Source: Gemmatimonadaceae bacterium (lineage in GTDB: Bacteria > Gemmatimonadota > Gemmatimonadetes > Gemmatimonadales > Gemmatimonadaceae). From it: a DNA stretch of 46,802 nucleotides. This document shows positions 1-10,200 of the stretch, in pieces. The position numbers were made by a program, and so were the translations under genes. How positions within the stretch are numbered: position 1 is the first letter of the stretch; the number at the start of each line of letters is the position of its first letter. Location of the stretch: positions 1-46,802 of the forward strand of contig JACDCY010000010.1 in the NCBI GenBank assembly GCA_013817305.1, written 5' to 3'. Under the pieces are notes generated by a model that saw only the letters and a program-made list of their open reading frames with translations, was not told where the DNA came from and made no database searches.

Positions 1-36
1 TCGTTGCTCCGCGTCCACAACCACGAACGCTCTCAT
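1..36 (-). CDS. Start of an unidentified gene (partial)
   Basis: Only the first twelve codons (MRAFVVVDAEQR) are inside the window. The ATG overlaps the stop of the ERF gene as ATGA, the same coupling seen at many junctions here, which supports a real gene start. No function can be assigned from twelve residues. Its position after an ERF recombinase suggests a recombination or replication role, which is inference only. Confidence 0.55.
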   Translation of the reverse strand, partial: MRAFVVVDAEQR

Positions 37-644
37 GCGCCCACCTTCGCGGCCTTCGCCTTAAGCGCCTCGTGGCGCGCGACATCGTGCCGCGTGCGGT
101 AGTCGCGATACTCAGCCTTGGAGTTCTTGAAGGCATCCCGTAAGGCTTCGACGCCGCCCTCGGCCGCTGCCTCCAGATCAAGCACCCAACCCTCATAACC
201 GGCCGCCGGTTGGGGCGGCATGGCGGGTTTCGGCGTGCCCTGCTGCGCGGCGGCTCCGTCGTCGTCCACTTCCGCCGCGATCCCAAGCACGGACGCCGCG
301 CAGTACCGTTTGGCGTAGGTTAAGGCCGAGCCTTGGTCCTGTGGCCGCTCATACATCGCGAGCGGATACTCGCCGCGCATCCACTGCCCTGACTTGTGCA
401 GCAGGAGCGTCACGAGCTGAAAGCGGCCGTCGTCCATGACGGGCCACTGCGAGATCGTGAGGCCGTGCTGACTGAGCGCCGGCGTCGTCGCCGCGAAGAG
501 GTCCGCGAGGTCGCCGTATTTGTATTCGTAACTGCCTTTTTGAGAGGCCACTTTCGCAGTGTGCGCTTTCCCAAACACGCCGAACGCCTTCCGGGCGTCC
601 ACGAGCGCGGTGACTAATTCATCGATCATCGGAGAGTGCGTCAT
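33..644 (-). CDS. ERF-family single-strand annealing recombinase
   Basis: This 203-residue protein looks like the ERF family (P22 Erf type). These proteins coat single-stranded phage DNA and promote annealing between homologous strands, for example to circularise or repair the genome. The family core spans about residues 10-135: a YKYGDLADLF motif near residue 42, a QHGLTISQ strand, an LVTLLLHKSGQW segment and the PQDQGSALTYAKRY motif followed by a VLGIAAEVDDDG end. A Pro/Ala linker and a charged helical tail follow. I chose ATG at 644 because it overlaps the stop of the upstream gene (ATGA). An open frame continues to 902 but its extra N-terminus is antisense-like, Arg/Pro-rich sequence. It follows the lysis genes and is coupled to another gene at its 3' end. 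Confidence 0.85.
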   Translation of the reverse strand: MTHSPMIDELVTALVDARKAFGVFGKAHTAKVASQKGSYEYKYGDLADLFAATTPALSQHGLTISQWPVMDDGRFQLVTLLLHKSGQWMRGEYPLAMYERPQDQGSALTYAKRYCAASVLGIAAEVDDDGAAAQQGTPKPAMPPQPAAGYEGWVLDLEAAAEGGVEALRDAFKNSKAEYRDYRTRHDVARHEALKAKAAKVGA

Positions 645-898
645 GGCTGCCCCCCTTCGATGGCCGCAATGGCCCGCCCTTCCGCGAGCGCGAGCACGGC
701 GCGGCGCAACTCGGCGCGATGTTCCACGGTGGCCTCGCGCCAGCCCTGCGACGAGCTGACGAGCGCGCAGATGACGTAGTGGAGATGCTCGGCCGCATGG
801 TCGATGTGTTGGTCGGGCGTGCGCGACGGGTCCGGTAGGAGCCGCAGCGGGGACAGGTCTGTCAGAAACGGCGAGGTGTTGTGCATGGGGGCAAGCAT
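641..898 (-). CDS. Hypothetical protein, 85 aa
   Basis: Not recognised. The protein is helical and charged (TPDQHIDHAAEHLHYV in the middle, WREATVEHRAELRRAVLALA near the end), with no membrane segment or cysteine motif. ATG at 898 is preceded by a GGGGTG stretch. A second ATG at 886 would shorten it by four residues, and I cannot decide between them. The 3' end overlaps the ERF start by ATGA, so the two are probably translated together. The 83 bases upstream (899-981) form one of the larger gaps of the left end, so a promoter there is possible, but I see no convincing -35/-10 pair. Confidence 0.6.
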   Translation of the reverse strand: MLAPMHNTSPFLTDLSPLRLLPDPSRTPDQHIDHAAEHLHYVICALVSSSQGWREATVEHRAELRRAVLALAEGRAIAAIEGGQP

Positions 899-981
899 AC
901 ACACACCCCGCACGGCGCGCAAGAGGGAAATACGGGGAAGTGGGCCAGTGTGGAAGTAAGGCCCCTCCCCCTCGTCATCTC

Positions 982-1206
982 TCAGCCGACGGGATCGCGC
1001 TCGGCGGGCGCCTCGCCCATCGGCACGGCGCGCCACTGCGCGTGCTCCAGACGGTCCTGATAGATCCGGACGCGCGCGTCAAGCTCGGCGATCGTCGCAG
1101 CCGGCGTGCCCGGCAGAATGTCGCGCACCCCGCTCCACTCGCGGATGCCGACGCCTATCTGCGCCTCGGCGTTGACGATCATGGCGAGAATTTCGTGGGC
1201 CTTCAC
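982..1206 (-). CDS. Hypothetical protein, 74 aa, lysis cluster
   Basis: Not recognised. The start is GTG at 1206, overlapping the holin stop as GTGA, with an AAGGG stretch about nine bases upstream acting as ribosome-binding site. The protein is predicted helical (KAHEILAMIVNAEAQIGVG, then ATIAELDARVRIYQDRLEHA, a short heptad-like stretch) with no membrane segment. Its place directly after the holin suggests a lysis-related or accessory role, but it has neither a signal sequence nor a lipobox, so I do not call it a spanin. Confidence 0.6.
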   Translation of the reverse strand: MKAHEILAMIVNAEAQIGVGIREWSGVRDILPGTPAATIAELDARVRIYQDRLEHAQWRAVPMGEAPAERDPVG

Positions 1207-1424
1207 AGGTGGCCCTTCATGCGGGACACCCCGGCCGGCGTGTCCAGGACGACAGCCTGCGTGGTCAGCGTGCGCAGGATCACGTTCAGCAGGGCCACAA
1301 CCGCGAGAAATGTCGCGTGATATTCGTTGGGCACCAGCGCGGTCACGTCCGTCAGCTCGCTCATCGCAACGAGCAACGTAATGACATTCAACCAGATCGT
1401 TTTGCTCGCAAAGACTGATTTCAT
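1203..1424 (-). CDS. Putative holin
   Basis: A 73-residue protein with two hydrophobic segments, about residues 11-27 (TIWLNVITLLVAM) and 39-58 (HATFLAVVALLNVILRTLT), joined by a short turn, and a basic N-terminus. Phage holins of the two-membrane-span class look like this. They accumulate in the inner membrane and open it to let the lysozyme through. I chose ATG at 1424 because GAGG lies nine bases upstream; a GTG at 1439 overlapping the lysozyme stop would add five residues. It lies directly downstream of the lysozyme, and the pairing supports the call. Confidence 0.75.
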   Translation of the reverse strand: MKSVFASKTIWLNVITLLVAMSELTDVTALVPNEYHATFLAVVALLNVILRTLTTQAVVLDTPAGVSRMKGHL

Positions 1425-1435
1425 TGGGTTTACCC

Positions 1436-1990
1436 TCACCTGAACAGTTCGTAAAATTCAGCCGCGCGCTCTCGCACGTCCGCCGCGTAGTTCTTCCCCG
1501 TCGTGCCGTAGTCGGGACTGCGCCCCCTGCTGACGTGATACGGCGCCCAGTCGCCCGAATTGTACGCCGCGATCGCGCAGTCCAGCAGCGCCCCACCGCG
1601 CAGCACCGGCATCACAAACGGCCACGTCTGCCCGCTGCGCTCACGCACCGTCAGAGACAGCCCTTCACGGCTCACGATGTCCCGTCGCTTCGCCGCGAGC
1701 ACCTCCGCGCCTTTCCAGATCCCCTCTCGCGCGTCGCGCCAGTGCCCGAGCCGTGTCCACTCAGGAAACGAACGCGAGTCGATCTGCATCATCCCGAACC
1801 CGTGGCCGGCGTCGCCCGGCGTGGTGAGCCACTGATAGCCGGTGGCCGTCTTGCGCCCGCCCATGCCTGTCTCGCGCGACGCGATCGCCATGAGCACCCA
1901 CGGGTCCAGGCCGAACGCCGCCGCCGCGCGCACGAAGTACGCCACCCATCCCTCATTGGTCGCGCGCGTCACTTCCGCACTGAGTCTCAT
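1436..1990 (-). CDS. Endolysin, lysozyme/transglycosylase fold
   Basis: A 184-residue protein resembling lytic transglycosylases and goose-type lysozymes, which cut the glycan strands of peptidoglycan. Visible motifs in order: AIASRETGMGG near residues 36-46, whose Glu fits the catalytic acid; GHGFGMMQID near 62-71, the typical substrate-groove motif; and AIAAYNSG near 146-153, the helix with the conserved Ala-Tyr-Asn. No signal peptide or N-terminal membrane helix is visible, so release probably depends on the neighbouring holin. ATG at 1990 overlaps the previous stop by ATGA and has GGGAC about seven bases upstream. Its full length is normal for the family. Confidence 0.87.
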   Translation of the reverse strand: MRLSAEVTRATNEGWVAYFVRAAAAFGLDPWVLMAIASRETGMGGRKTATGYQWLTTPGDAGHGFGMMQIDSRSFPEWTRLGHWRDAREGIWKGAEVLAAKRRDIVSREGLSLTVRERSGQTWPFVMPVLRGGALLDCAIAAYNSGDWAPYHVSRGRSPDYGTTGKNYAADVRERAAEFYELFR

Positions 1991-2268
1991 GATCGGCGCG
2001 TCCCGTTGCCACCATTGCCCCCGTTGCCATTGCCCGCCGGCGGGTCTGCGATGTCGAATAGGTCAATATGCGCCAGGACGCCCTGCAAGAGCGCGAGCAT
2101 GTTTTTTGTGCTTTCCTCGATCAATGGGTCGTTGAGCAACTCGGGATGCTTGCGGTAGTACTCAGCGATCGTGTGCGCGAACTCGTGGCGCACTTTATGA
2201 TGCAGGCGCGCACGCGGCGACAGGGCTGGACTAACCGGCGGGCTTTGCGTCTTCTTCATCCGGCACAT
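1987..2268 (-). CDS. Hypothetical protein, 93 aa
   Basis: Not recognised. A basic, proline-rich start is followed by a helical core (HKVRHEFAHTIAEYYRKHPE and STKNMLALLQGVLAHIDLF) and a Gly/Asn-rich tail (GNGNGGNGGNGTRRS). The first ATG is at 2268; a second at 2259 (MKKTQ) is equally possible. It overlaps the end of the upstream gene by about 30-40 bases and is coupled to the lysozyme by ATGA, so it belongs to the lysis operon. No membrane span is visible. Confidence 0.6.
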   Translation of the reverse strand: MCRMKKTQSPPVSPALSPRARLHHKVRHEFAHTIAEYYRKHPELLNDPLIEESTKNMLALLQGVLAHIDLFDIADPPAGNGNGGNGGNGTRRS

Positions 2269-2596
2269 CCCTTGTGGTGAGCGCCTCTATACGGGCCGTC
2301 GCGGCTTCCGCGCGAGCCCCGCTCGCCTCCGCGCGTGCCGAACCTGTCGTCACCGCAAGAAACTGCTCAGAGAGATCGGCGATCTTCAAGTTGACGTCAT
2401 TCGCCGCCGCAAACGCCTGGACAGACACCACGGTATTGTCATCGATCTTCTGCACAATATCCTTTTTCGTCTCGAGCGCCACCCGGATCGCCTCGTGGCG
2501 GGCGTCCTCGCGGTCCTCGAGATCCCATTGCCGGTTCCGCTTTTCCCGATAGATGGTGTACAGAAAACCCGCGACCGTCGTCAGGAACAGCACCAC
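2231..2596 (-). CDS. Single-span membrane protein with coiled coil
   Basis: A 121-residue protein with one N-terminal hydrophobic segment (VLFLTTVAGFLYTIY, about residues 2-16), a cluster of basic residues (REKRNRQ), then a long charged helix with coiled-coil character ending in an Ala/Arg/Glu-rich stretch (ARAEASGARAEAATARIEA). The start is GTG at 2596, and the frame is open further upstream, so the start is uncertain. Size and position, between tail fibre and lysozyme, resemble an inner-membrane lysis accessory such as an i-spanin. However, the basic cluster after the span suggests the C-terminus stays in the cytoplasm, which argues against a spanin. Function is left open. Confidence 0.6.
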   Translation of the reverse strand: MVLFLTTVAGFLYTIYREKRNRQWDLEDREDARHEAIRVALETKKDIVQKIDDNTVVSVQAFAAANDVNLKIADLSEQFLAVTTGSARAEASGARAEAATARIEALTTRDVPDEEDAKPAG

Positions 2597-2604
2597 TTGA
2601 CCAA

Positions 2605-4128
2605 CTATGTACTCGTTCGTAAGGCACCCGCTTCCAACGCCTGCACGCGCGCCTCAAGGGTCTGCACGCGCGCCTCCAAACCCTTGATCAGTTCCAGCAA
2701 CACCGCCGGCACCCGGTCGTAGTTCACGCCATTCGGTAAGCCCTTCGCATCGTAGGTCGCCAGCGACGGGTCTGCAACGGCGACATCCTCCGCGATGAAC
2801 CCAATGTGCTCCTGATCGGGGTTGTCGTTCGCGAGCGTCGATCGGAAAGTGACGCCGCTGATGTCGAGCAGGCGCCGGGCGCGCTCGAGCGGAATGGGCG
2901 CAATGTCGGTCTTCCAGCGCCGGCTGGACGTGACCACCAACAGCTCGCCCCCTGAGTAGTTGACATTTGCCGCACTGGCGGTCCCGACCAGCCCGGAGAT
3001 GAGCAGCCCAGCGGTTGTGATGAGCTTAAGTTTATTGGTGGCGGTGACATACGTCATGCCGCTAGCGCCGACAAAACTCGACGGGCCTTCGGCCGAGATA
3101 AAAAACCGCGCGGCCTTAACGCCGCCAGCGGCGACACTTACCTCGTCGGCAAACTCACGATAGATACCCGTGTTCGGATCGGTGTTGAACGAATACTGCG
3201 GGGCCGCTGCTGTACCGTCCGCGCCGCGTATTGGCTGACTAAAGGTCCATAGCCCTGCGACGATCTCGGCTGACGCCAGGCGCGCCAACAGTGCCCCATC
3301 CGCAATGTTTGCCTCGAGAATCCCCCCGATATTCGTGCCGGTCAGGGCGGGACTCGACCCACTCGCGACACTCTGGTTGAACGTGAAGCCGTTCAGGGTC
3401 GGGGCAGTCACGGCGCCGAGTTGCGTAATGGCCGCCTGCACGTCTAGCGGCAACACGCCCACAAGCCGCGAAGCCGCGATCGCTTCGTTGGCCGCGATCA
3501 GCAGCGACGTCGGCGCATCCGCCTGAGCGATGACGCGGGCGTTGGCCGGTACGACGGTCGTGATCGTGCCGGCCGGCGTGCCCGCGTAGATAATGGCGCC
3601 CGTGGTCAGGCCGCTGAACCCCTCGAGCCGTCCCTGCACGCGAAACAGTCCCGTCTCTCCCGTCAGCAGGTTCGCCAGGGCGAAGCCGACGCGCCCCGCC
3701 GTGGTCGAGGTGCCGACTGCCGCCGAGTTGGTCAGATACCACCGGCCCACGATGCCCGGCCCCGTGCCGGTCTCGAGATACGCCGGCTGACGCGCCAGGA
3801 TCGGCTCACCCGCGATGCCATCGAGGTCGAGGTCAAGATCGGTGGTCGGCATCGCCGGCAGGAAGTCCACCGAGCGCACCGACACCATTGCACTATTGAA
3901 CAGCTCGAACTTGTAGCGCCGGCTCGCATCCCAGTAGATGACGGCAATACCCGAGCTGTTCAGCGGCACCGGGTCCGGATGCGGCACGAGCCCGAGCGCA
4001 TCCTGATACACCGTCTGCGGAAGTCCGGTGCCGGCCTCGTAGAAGCGGACGAACCCGGACGTGAGGACGCGCCCACTCGCGTCGAGCCCCTGAAAGTAGG
4101 GCATGGGCATCGGGGTGACGGTAGGCAT
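2605..4128 (-). CDS. Tail fibre with C-terminal S74 chaperone domain
   Basis: A 507-residue fibre. The start (PTVTPMPMPYFQGLDASGR) is typical of phage fibre proteins, and a beta-rich shaft follows. The C-terminal ~110 residues are an intramolecular chaperone of the peptidase S74 (endosialidase-tail) type: SSRRWKTDIAPI near residue 403, whose Ser would be the self-cleavage site, then IGFIAEDV, GVNYDRVPAVLLELIKGLE and a leucine-zipper-like repeat (ARVQTLEARVQALEA). Such domains trimerise the fibre and then cut themselves off. I chose ATG at 4128 since it overlaps the upstream stop as TGATG; further upstream is antisense-like. It is the receptor-binding candidate downstream of the ejection genes. 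Confidence 0.88.
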   Translation of the reverse strand: MPTVTPMPMPYFQGLDASGRVLTSGFVRFYEAGTGLPQTVYQDALGLVPHPDPVPLNSSGIAVIYWDASRRYKFELFNSAMVSVRSVDFLPAMPTTDLDLDLDGIAGEPILARQPAYLETGTGPGIVGRWYLTNSAAVGTSTTAGRVGFALANLLTGETGLFRVQGRLEGFSGLTTGAIIYAGTPAGTITTVVPANARVIAQADAPTSLLIAANEAIAASRLVGVLPLDVQAAITQLGAVTAPTLNGFTFNQSVASGSSPALTGTNIGGILEANIADGALLARLASAEIVAGLWTFSQPIRGADGTAAAPQYSFNTDPNTGIYREFADEVSVAAGGVKAARFFISAEGPSSFVGASGMTYVTATNKLKLITTAGLLISGLVGTASAANVNYSGGELLVVTSSRRWKTDIAPIPLERARRLLDISGVTFRSTLANDNPDQEHIGFIAEDVAVADPSLATYDAKGLPNGVNYDRVPAVLLELIKGLEARVQTLEARVQALEAGALRTST

Positions 4129-4259
4129 CAGTTCAATCCTTTTCGCTGCATCCAACGCACGAGAGAGACGACGTGGAGCATCATCGCGCCCATCGCCAGG
4201 GCGAAGCGTACACCGCCCGATGGCGCCAGATGCCACAGCACATCAGCGAGCCACCACAC
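4128..4259 (-). CDS. 43-residue membrane peptide
   Basis: A very short gene wedged between the giant ejection-position gene and the tail fibre. GTG at 4259 has a strong ribosome-binding site (GGGGAGG, six bases before the start). The stop overlaps the fibre start as TGATG, and the 5' end overlaps the giant gene by 17 bases. The peptide is mostly one hydrophobic segment (GGVRFALAMGAMMLHVVSLV) preceded by WWLADVLWHL and ending in the basic RWMQRKG, so a single inner-membrane span with cytoplasmic C-terminus is likely. I do not recognise a family. A lysis or ejection role is conceivable from position only. Confidence 0.6.
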   Translation of the reverse strand: MWWLADVLWHLAPSGGVRFALAMGAMMLHVVSLVRWMQRKGLN

Positions 4260-7200
4260 GCGGCGCCTCCCCGAGAAACGCCTTGGCGTCACGCGCCAGC
4301 CGCGCGCGCGTGTGAGGCGACACCAACTGTTCAACGACCAGCGGACGCTTTGTGCGCAATAGGTCCAGCACGCGCGGACGCACCACATCGGTCGCGCCGT
4401 TGATGGCCTTCTCGAGCAGCGCACGATTCGCCTCGTCCGGGCGGCTCTTAAATCCAGGCTGCCGCAGCACGCGCTCGATGGCCGAGCGTCGCTCGCGTCC
4501 AATCGCCTCGATGATGGTGTCCTGCTGCGCTTCGGTAATGTCGATGGCTTTCCCCTTCACCGTAAACTTGGGCCGAGGCTTGGTCGGCTGCACGGCGAGC
4601 GCCGCAAGCGCTGTCGTCACATCATCCTCGACGGCCTTGGAAATTTCCGGCACGATGAACCCGCGCGTCACGAAATTGCCGGGCCGTGTCGCCGGTTCAC
4701 CCAGGCGCGTGCGGCGCGGCGGCAGAGACGATGATGCGCCGGGGATGATGGCCTGCACGCTCTCGGCAACACCCTTCGGCTTGCGGTACACCGGATCGAC
4801 CGCCTGGCTGATATTCCGCATCAGGCCCGCATACGGCACGAACCCCTGCGAGAACAGGCTGAGCCACTGCCCGGCGTAGCGCGTCGGGTCGTTGACCGCA
4901 TCGAGGAAGGTGCCCAGTCCTGACAGGAACGACTGGTCCATTAGCGACGCGCCGGCCCCCGTAATGGCGGCGATAAACGCCTCTTCGGCCGCGCCGGCGT
5001 CCTGGTCGGAGTGCTTGAACCGCTCCCAGGAGTTCGACACGGCCGCCATCGCAATCGACTGCGGCTGGAATAGCGAGTAACGGACCCAGTAGTTCCCGAT
5101 CCGCACCGCGTTGGCGAGCTTGCCTTGCGCGTAGAACTCTTCGCGCTCGCCCTCATCGTCTGGCGGCGCCCCGGTCAGCAGGCCGTTAACAGCCAGCCAG
5201 GTAATCGGCAGAAGCAGGGCAGACCCGAGTGCGGCCTGCCCCTGCGCCTTTGCCGCATCCCGCCCGCCGGCCTGCGCGCGCTTCATTACGAACCCGGCCG
5301 GCGACCACTCCAGCCCTTGTTTCAGGATGGCCGATGGCGTTTTAATGAACGGCGCCAAGAACAACGAGGCGGTCCGCAACGGCAGCGGTGCGGTCGGCGA
5401 CTTGGCTTTGAGAAGCCACTGCACAATTGGTCCTGGTGTCTCTTGGAACACCGAACGAGCCGCCGCTTCGTCCGCTTCCTCGCGGAGCCGCTCAAACCGT
5501 TTGCCGTCCTCCGTGGTTGGGTCGGCCTTGGTCATCAGTTCCGCCATGCGGGCATGAATCTCGTCGGGCTTCCGCAGTCCTTCGGTGCGGGCGCGCGCAT
5601 AGGCGCCGGCGTAAAGTTCCTGGTGATACGCCACTGCGCGGAAGAATTCGTCGGCTGCTTCCAGCGCACGGCTCGGGTAGTTGAAGACCAGCCGCGCCGT
5701 GTCATCGAGCTGTGCCGCCTTGGGGAACCGCTTGATCACGCCCTCGGGAATGTGCAGTTCCACTCGTGGCGTATCGAACACGCCCGTCGCCGCGGCGGTA
5801 ATCGCCTTCGGCCGAAAGCCCTCCCGGAACGTGAACGAGGCATTCTGGATGCCCACCTGCAATCCGATGTATCCACCGGCCAGTTTCTCGCGCACCTCGC
5901 CGATGAAGACCGTCCGCTCGCGCCCGGTCTTCGCTGCCATGACGGCATCGAGCGGCCCCGCAGCGAGTGGCGCGATGGTATTCGCCATCAAGTTGAAACT
6001 GTTGCCGATAATGTTCCGCAGGTGCGTCTTCACACCTGAGAGCAGGTTCGTATAGTAGAACGCCTGCACGTAGTCAAACCACGTGCCGCTCGCGCGCTGG
6101 CGCAGGAGTTTGAGTTGCTGGAGCGGATCGCCTTGCGCATCTAGCGCGGCCTTCGACACCGCCATGAGGTCTTTCTGGAAGCCCGGCGCCTTGAGCGCGG
6201 CCTCCAGGAAGCGCGACTCCTGCAGGTCCAGTATGCGCGCCTTAACGCGCAGGATGTTGAGCGCACGCCCCGTCTCGGCTTTCGCGCCGCGGTAACTGGC
6301 CGTCAGAATCGTGGCGACGTCCGTCAGATGTGAGAATTGGAGCTTGTCCCAGTCCGTCGCCGTGCCATCCTTGATCTTGTCGAGCACGACCTGCCGCGCC
6401 GTCAAGGCCGTGGCGATGGCGTCCTGGTAGGCTTTCAGTTCCTCCGCGTTGACCGCCGTGCCCGGCTTGAGCGTTTCCAACGGCAGCCAGACATCTTTCG
6501 CTAAGGCTTCCGTGCGTTCATGGGACTGCACGCCGCGGCGTTGCGACTCGAACCCCTTGTAACGGTCGAGCAGGTCGGTAATGTCCCCACGAATGGACTC
6601 AGGCATCTTCTGGATGCTCGGGAACGCCAATACGCGGTCGGCCGGGAGTGGCTGCTGGTCAGGCACCGGCCGGCCACTGTCGGCCCTCATGGGCCGCGGG
6701 CCGAGCTCGTCGGCCTTGAGTCGCGCCTGCTCAAAGATGTCCTTTAGGTGCGGGCGGATCGCTTCGCCGAAGTCGCGCACCATGTCGGCGGACCACTGCG
6801 CGAACTGCACTGTGCCTTTGGCGATCTTCATCGCGCCGATGATCACCAGGTCGGTGATGTCATCTACCGGGATGCCCGACATCAGCTTTCCGCCGCTGAA
6901 CGTGCCGCGCTCCTTGAGGCGCGCGCGCGCGGCGCGCTCGATCTCGTCGAGGCGGGTGAGGCTATCTGACGTGGCTTCCACGGGGTCGGCCGCGCGGGGC
7001 TTCGGCGTCTTCTTCTTGGTCGCAGGCGGCGGCGGTTTCGCGGCGGCTTGCTCCGTCTTGAAGCGGTCCGCGCGCGTGACGATTCGGTCGAACACCTCGC
7101 GCATCTCGGGCGAGATCTCCACGTCGATGGCACTGCCCGTCACCGTGCGGTAAATATCGCTGAGCCACGTGCTGAACTTGCCGAACACCTTCGCCAGCGC

Positions 7201-10200
7201 CGGCGACGGCGAGCGCCCGTCGCGCAGGTAGCGCTCGAACCCGCGGGCGAACTTCTCTTCCGCCGCGCGCGTCCAGCCATCCGTCGCGCCGGCCCAGCGC
7301 TCGGTGGTGGCGATGTCCTGGTCGGTAACGCCCGCCCGGTTCGCGGCCGGCACGTCGCGGTTGAGCAGGAACCGGCGGATGACGTGCCCGATCTCGTGGG
7401 CAGCGCTCGATACGTCGGCCGACTTGAATGCGCGAATGAGCGCCTGGCCGCCAGCGATGAATTCGACACTGGCTTTCTCGCCCTGCTCGAACTCCATGAT
7501 CTGAATGAGTTTGTCGTCGAAGACGACGAAGTTGTGACTCTCTTGGACTGGGTCGTTCTCGGCGATCCATGCGTCGGCGTCCTTGAATGAGTCGAACGTC
7601 TGAACCACGTCGCCGGAGTTGCGCTTCCTCACCTGCGCTTTGGTGCCGGTGTCATCCCACTTCGCCTCGTAGGTCGCCTGCTGATACCGACTACTGCCAT
7701 CTCGATAGCGGATGCCGGCAATGCCGTGTTTGGCGAGCGCTTCACTGGCGCCGCGCGCCTTCTGCGAGTTGACAGCCATCGGGTTAGGCGCGAGTAACGT
7801 AGCGATGCGCTGATAGAGGTCTTTCCCGCTCGCCTGTTCGGACACGTGCGGTGTCTTCTCTCTCGGTTTGGCCTCTTGGAGAATGGCTTCGACGGCCGTA
7901 CGAACCTTCTCTGGTTGCTCGCTCAGCGTCTTGTCCCAATCGAGATAGTCTTCGTTCTCGGGGATATCGACTTTATAGAGCCGGCCCTGCTTGAAATGCA
8001 CGCCTTCGTCTTTCCACCGTTTGATGACTGCGGCCAATTCTCGGGCACGAGGCGAGGCATCGCCGATCGCCTCCAGCGCCGACGCGAATGGGTCGCTGTG
8101 CATATATTGGTTGCCCAAGATGTCCAGCGCGGACGCTTCCGCACCGTTCGCTGAACCCTGGTACACCATCGGGTCGCCGTTGACATCGCGTATGTCGCGG
8201 CCGCGGAGCACGTTCCGGTAGTGCGCCGCGATCTTCTTATTACTGGCGAAATACAGCCCCCATCCGTACGCCTGCGCCCCTTCGCCGGTGCCGATCTTGT
8301 GCAGCGAGAACTGTTCAAAGATGTGCGGTGAGCCGTGCCAGGCGCTCTGGAACAGTAGCCGCGGGGGCGCGCCGCCCTTGCGCGGTTTCGATATTTCAGA
8401 TGAAAGGGAAAACTCCACCTCGGCGAGTTCGGGCGTCTTGACTTCCTGCTCGCGCACCTCACCAACGTCGCCTGGTAGACGCGGTTGCTGCTCGCCGGTG
8501 TCGAGCTCATCGAACAGGTCGCCTGGCTGGAACAGCACGCGGGAGTCCGCCTGCGCGGCGAGTTCGCGCCTGAACGCCACGACGGTGTTGGTGCGCGTCC
8601 GCTCACCTTCATACGTGCGATAGGGAATTTCGTGCTTGTCGAGGATCGCCTTTGTCGTCGCGTCGGCCGACGCTGGAATGATGGCGCCTGCGAACTCATG
8701 CAGGGCGACCGCGCGCTGCGGCTTCGCCTCGAAATACGGCACCGGCGTTTCGATGAACACCTTCCCGGCCTTCACCCCTGCGGTCACGACGTCGTTCGGG
8801 ACGTTGCGGAACCCCTCGGCATGGAGCGCACGACGCATCCCCGCCTCATTGCGACCGGCTTTTACCCATCGCGCCAGCGCCCGCATGGACGCGTCCATGC
8901 CTTCCCACACACGACCGAAAGCCTCTACGCTGGTGTCGCCGTAGTGGTTCACAACCTGCCCGCGCCACGCCTCCAGCGCGACGTCCGATCTTTCCTTCAA
9001 CGTCTCAAACTCGGCCTCGGTAATAAGCTGCCATTCCGAACGATTACGCATCTCGTTCAGGTCGCCCATTTTGATCGTGCCGGCCGCGCGCGCCGCGCCA
9101 GGACCGAACACCATCGTCTCTTCTTTGTTTCTCACCAGGCCGCTCATCTCCTCCACGATATTGGAGAGCACGTACGGCACTTTCTTGCGTCCACTCTTAA
9201 TGTAGGGCGGGCCAAACATCGGCAGGATCTTGTCTTCGACCCAGGCCTTGAACGCGATCTCTTTTCCTTCCATAAGCGGCGCAAAACGGGCGCGCGTGTC
9301 CGCGTGGTCGATCTCGAATTGGCCGATCCGTCGCCTCGACTCGTCCAACTTCATCAAGAGAGTGAATGGCATCGGTTCGCTCGTCACCACCCACGAGCCA
9401 TCCACGCCCCACGCCGAGCCGAAATGTCGCAGGAGTGCGTCGCCTTTCCAGGCTTTCCGCTCGGGGAGCGTGGGCGTCGCTGCATAACGACGGATCGCCG
9501 CTCGTGCGCTGCGGCTGATCTCGTCCAGTTTGCCGTATTCCTTCGCGGCGGACTCGAGGCGTAAGTAATCGGCCCAGAATGCCGCATCCGCCACCCACGG
9601 AAACTCGACTAGCGACGGCTCCATCACTGGTTCCACCGTCGTGCCGTCGGTGTCCTTGAGGAACCACGCTTTCGCGCCGTTCGACCCAAGCATGTCGCTC
9701 ACGAGGTCTTGCGGTTTCGGATCGTTGACCGCCTTATCCCAAAGCGAGTCACGCAAGGTGCTGTCCTCAAACGCCTTGGCGTACGGCCGCGCTTCGTCCA
9801 TCAATTTCTGCGCCACCTTCGACTTGACCGGCGGGTAGAGGGCGCGCGGGAACCGTGGTGAGTAGGCGTCCGCGTCGTACACCGGCACGCCGGACGAGGG
9901 ATCGGCGAGCTCCTGACGGCCGATCAAGGTGATCTCGCCGAAGCCTGAAATGGTGCCGTCCTCGTTGACGATCGCCAGCGACGGCACCGGCAGCCCGCCG
10001 AGCCCATCCGCATGGACGAGGTTTTCTGCTGACAGGTTATGGATGACCGAGAGTTTCTTGCGTTCACCCTGTTGGAGAATGTTCGGGTTGTTCGGGTCGA
10101 ACGTGCCGCGGTTGCCTATAGCTGACTTGATCTGTGTGGGTTTGAATGCAATATACACATCAGTCGCATTTTGGTTTCCGCTGTCAAACCTGTCGTCTTC

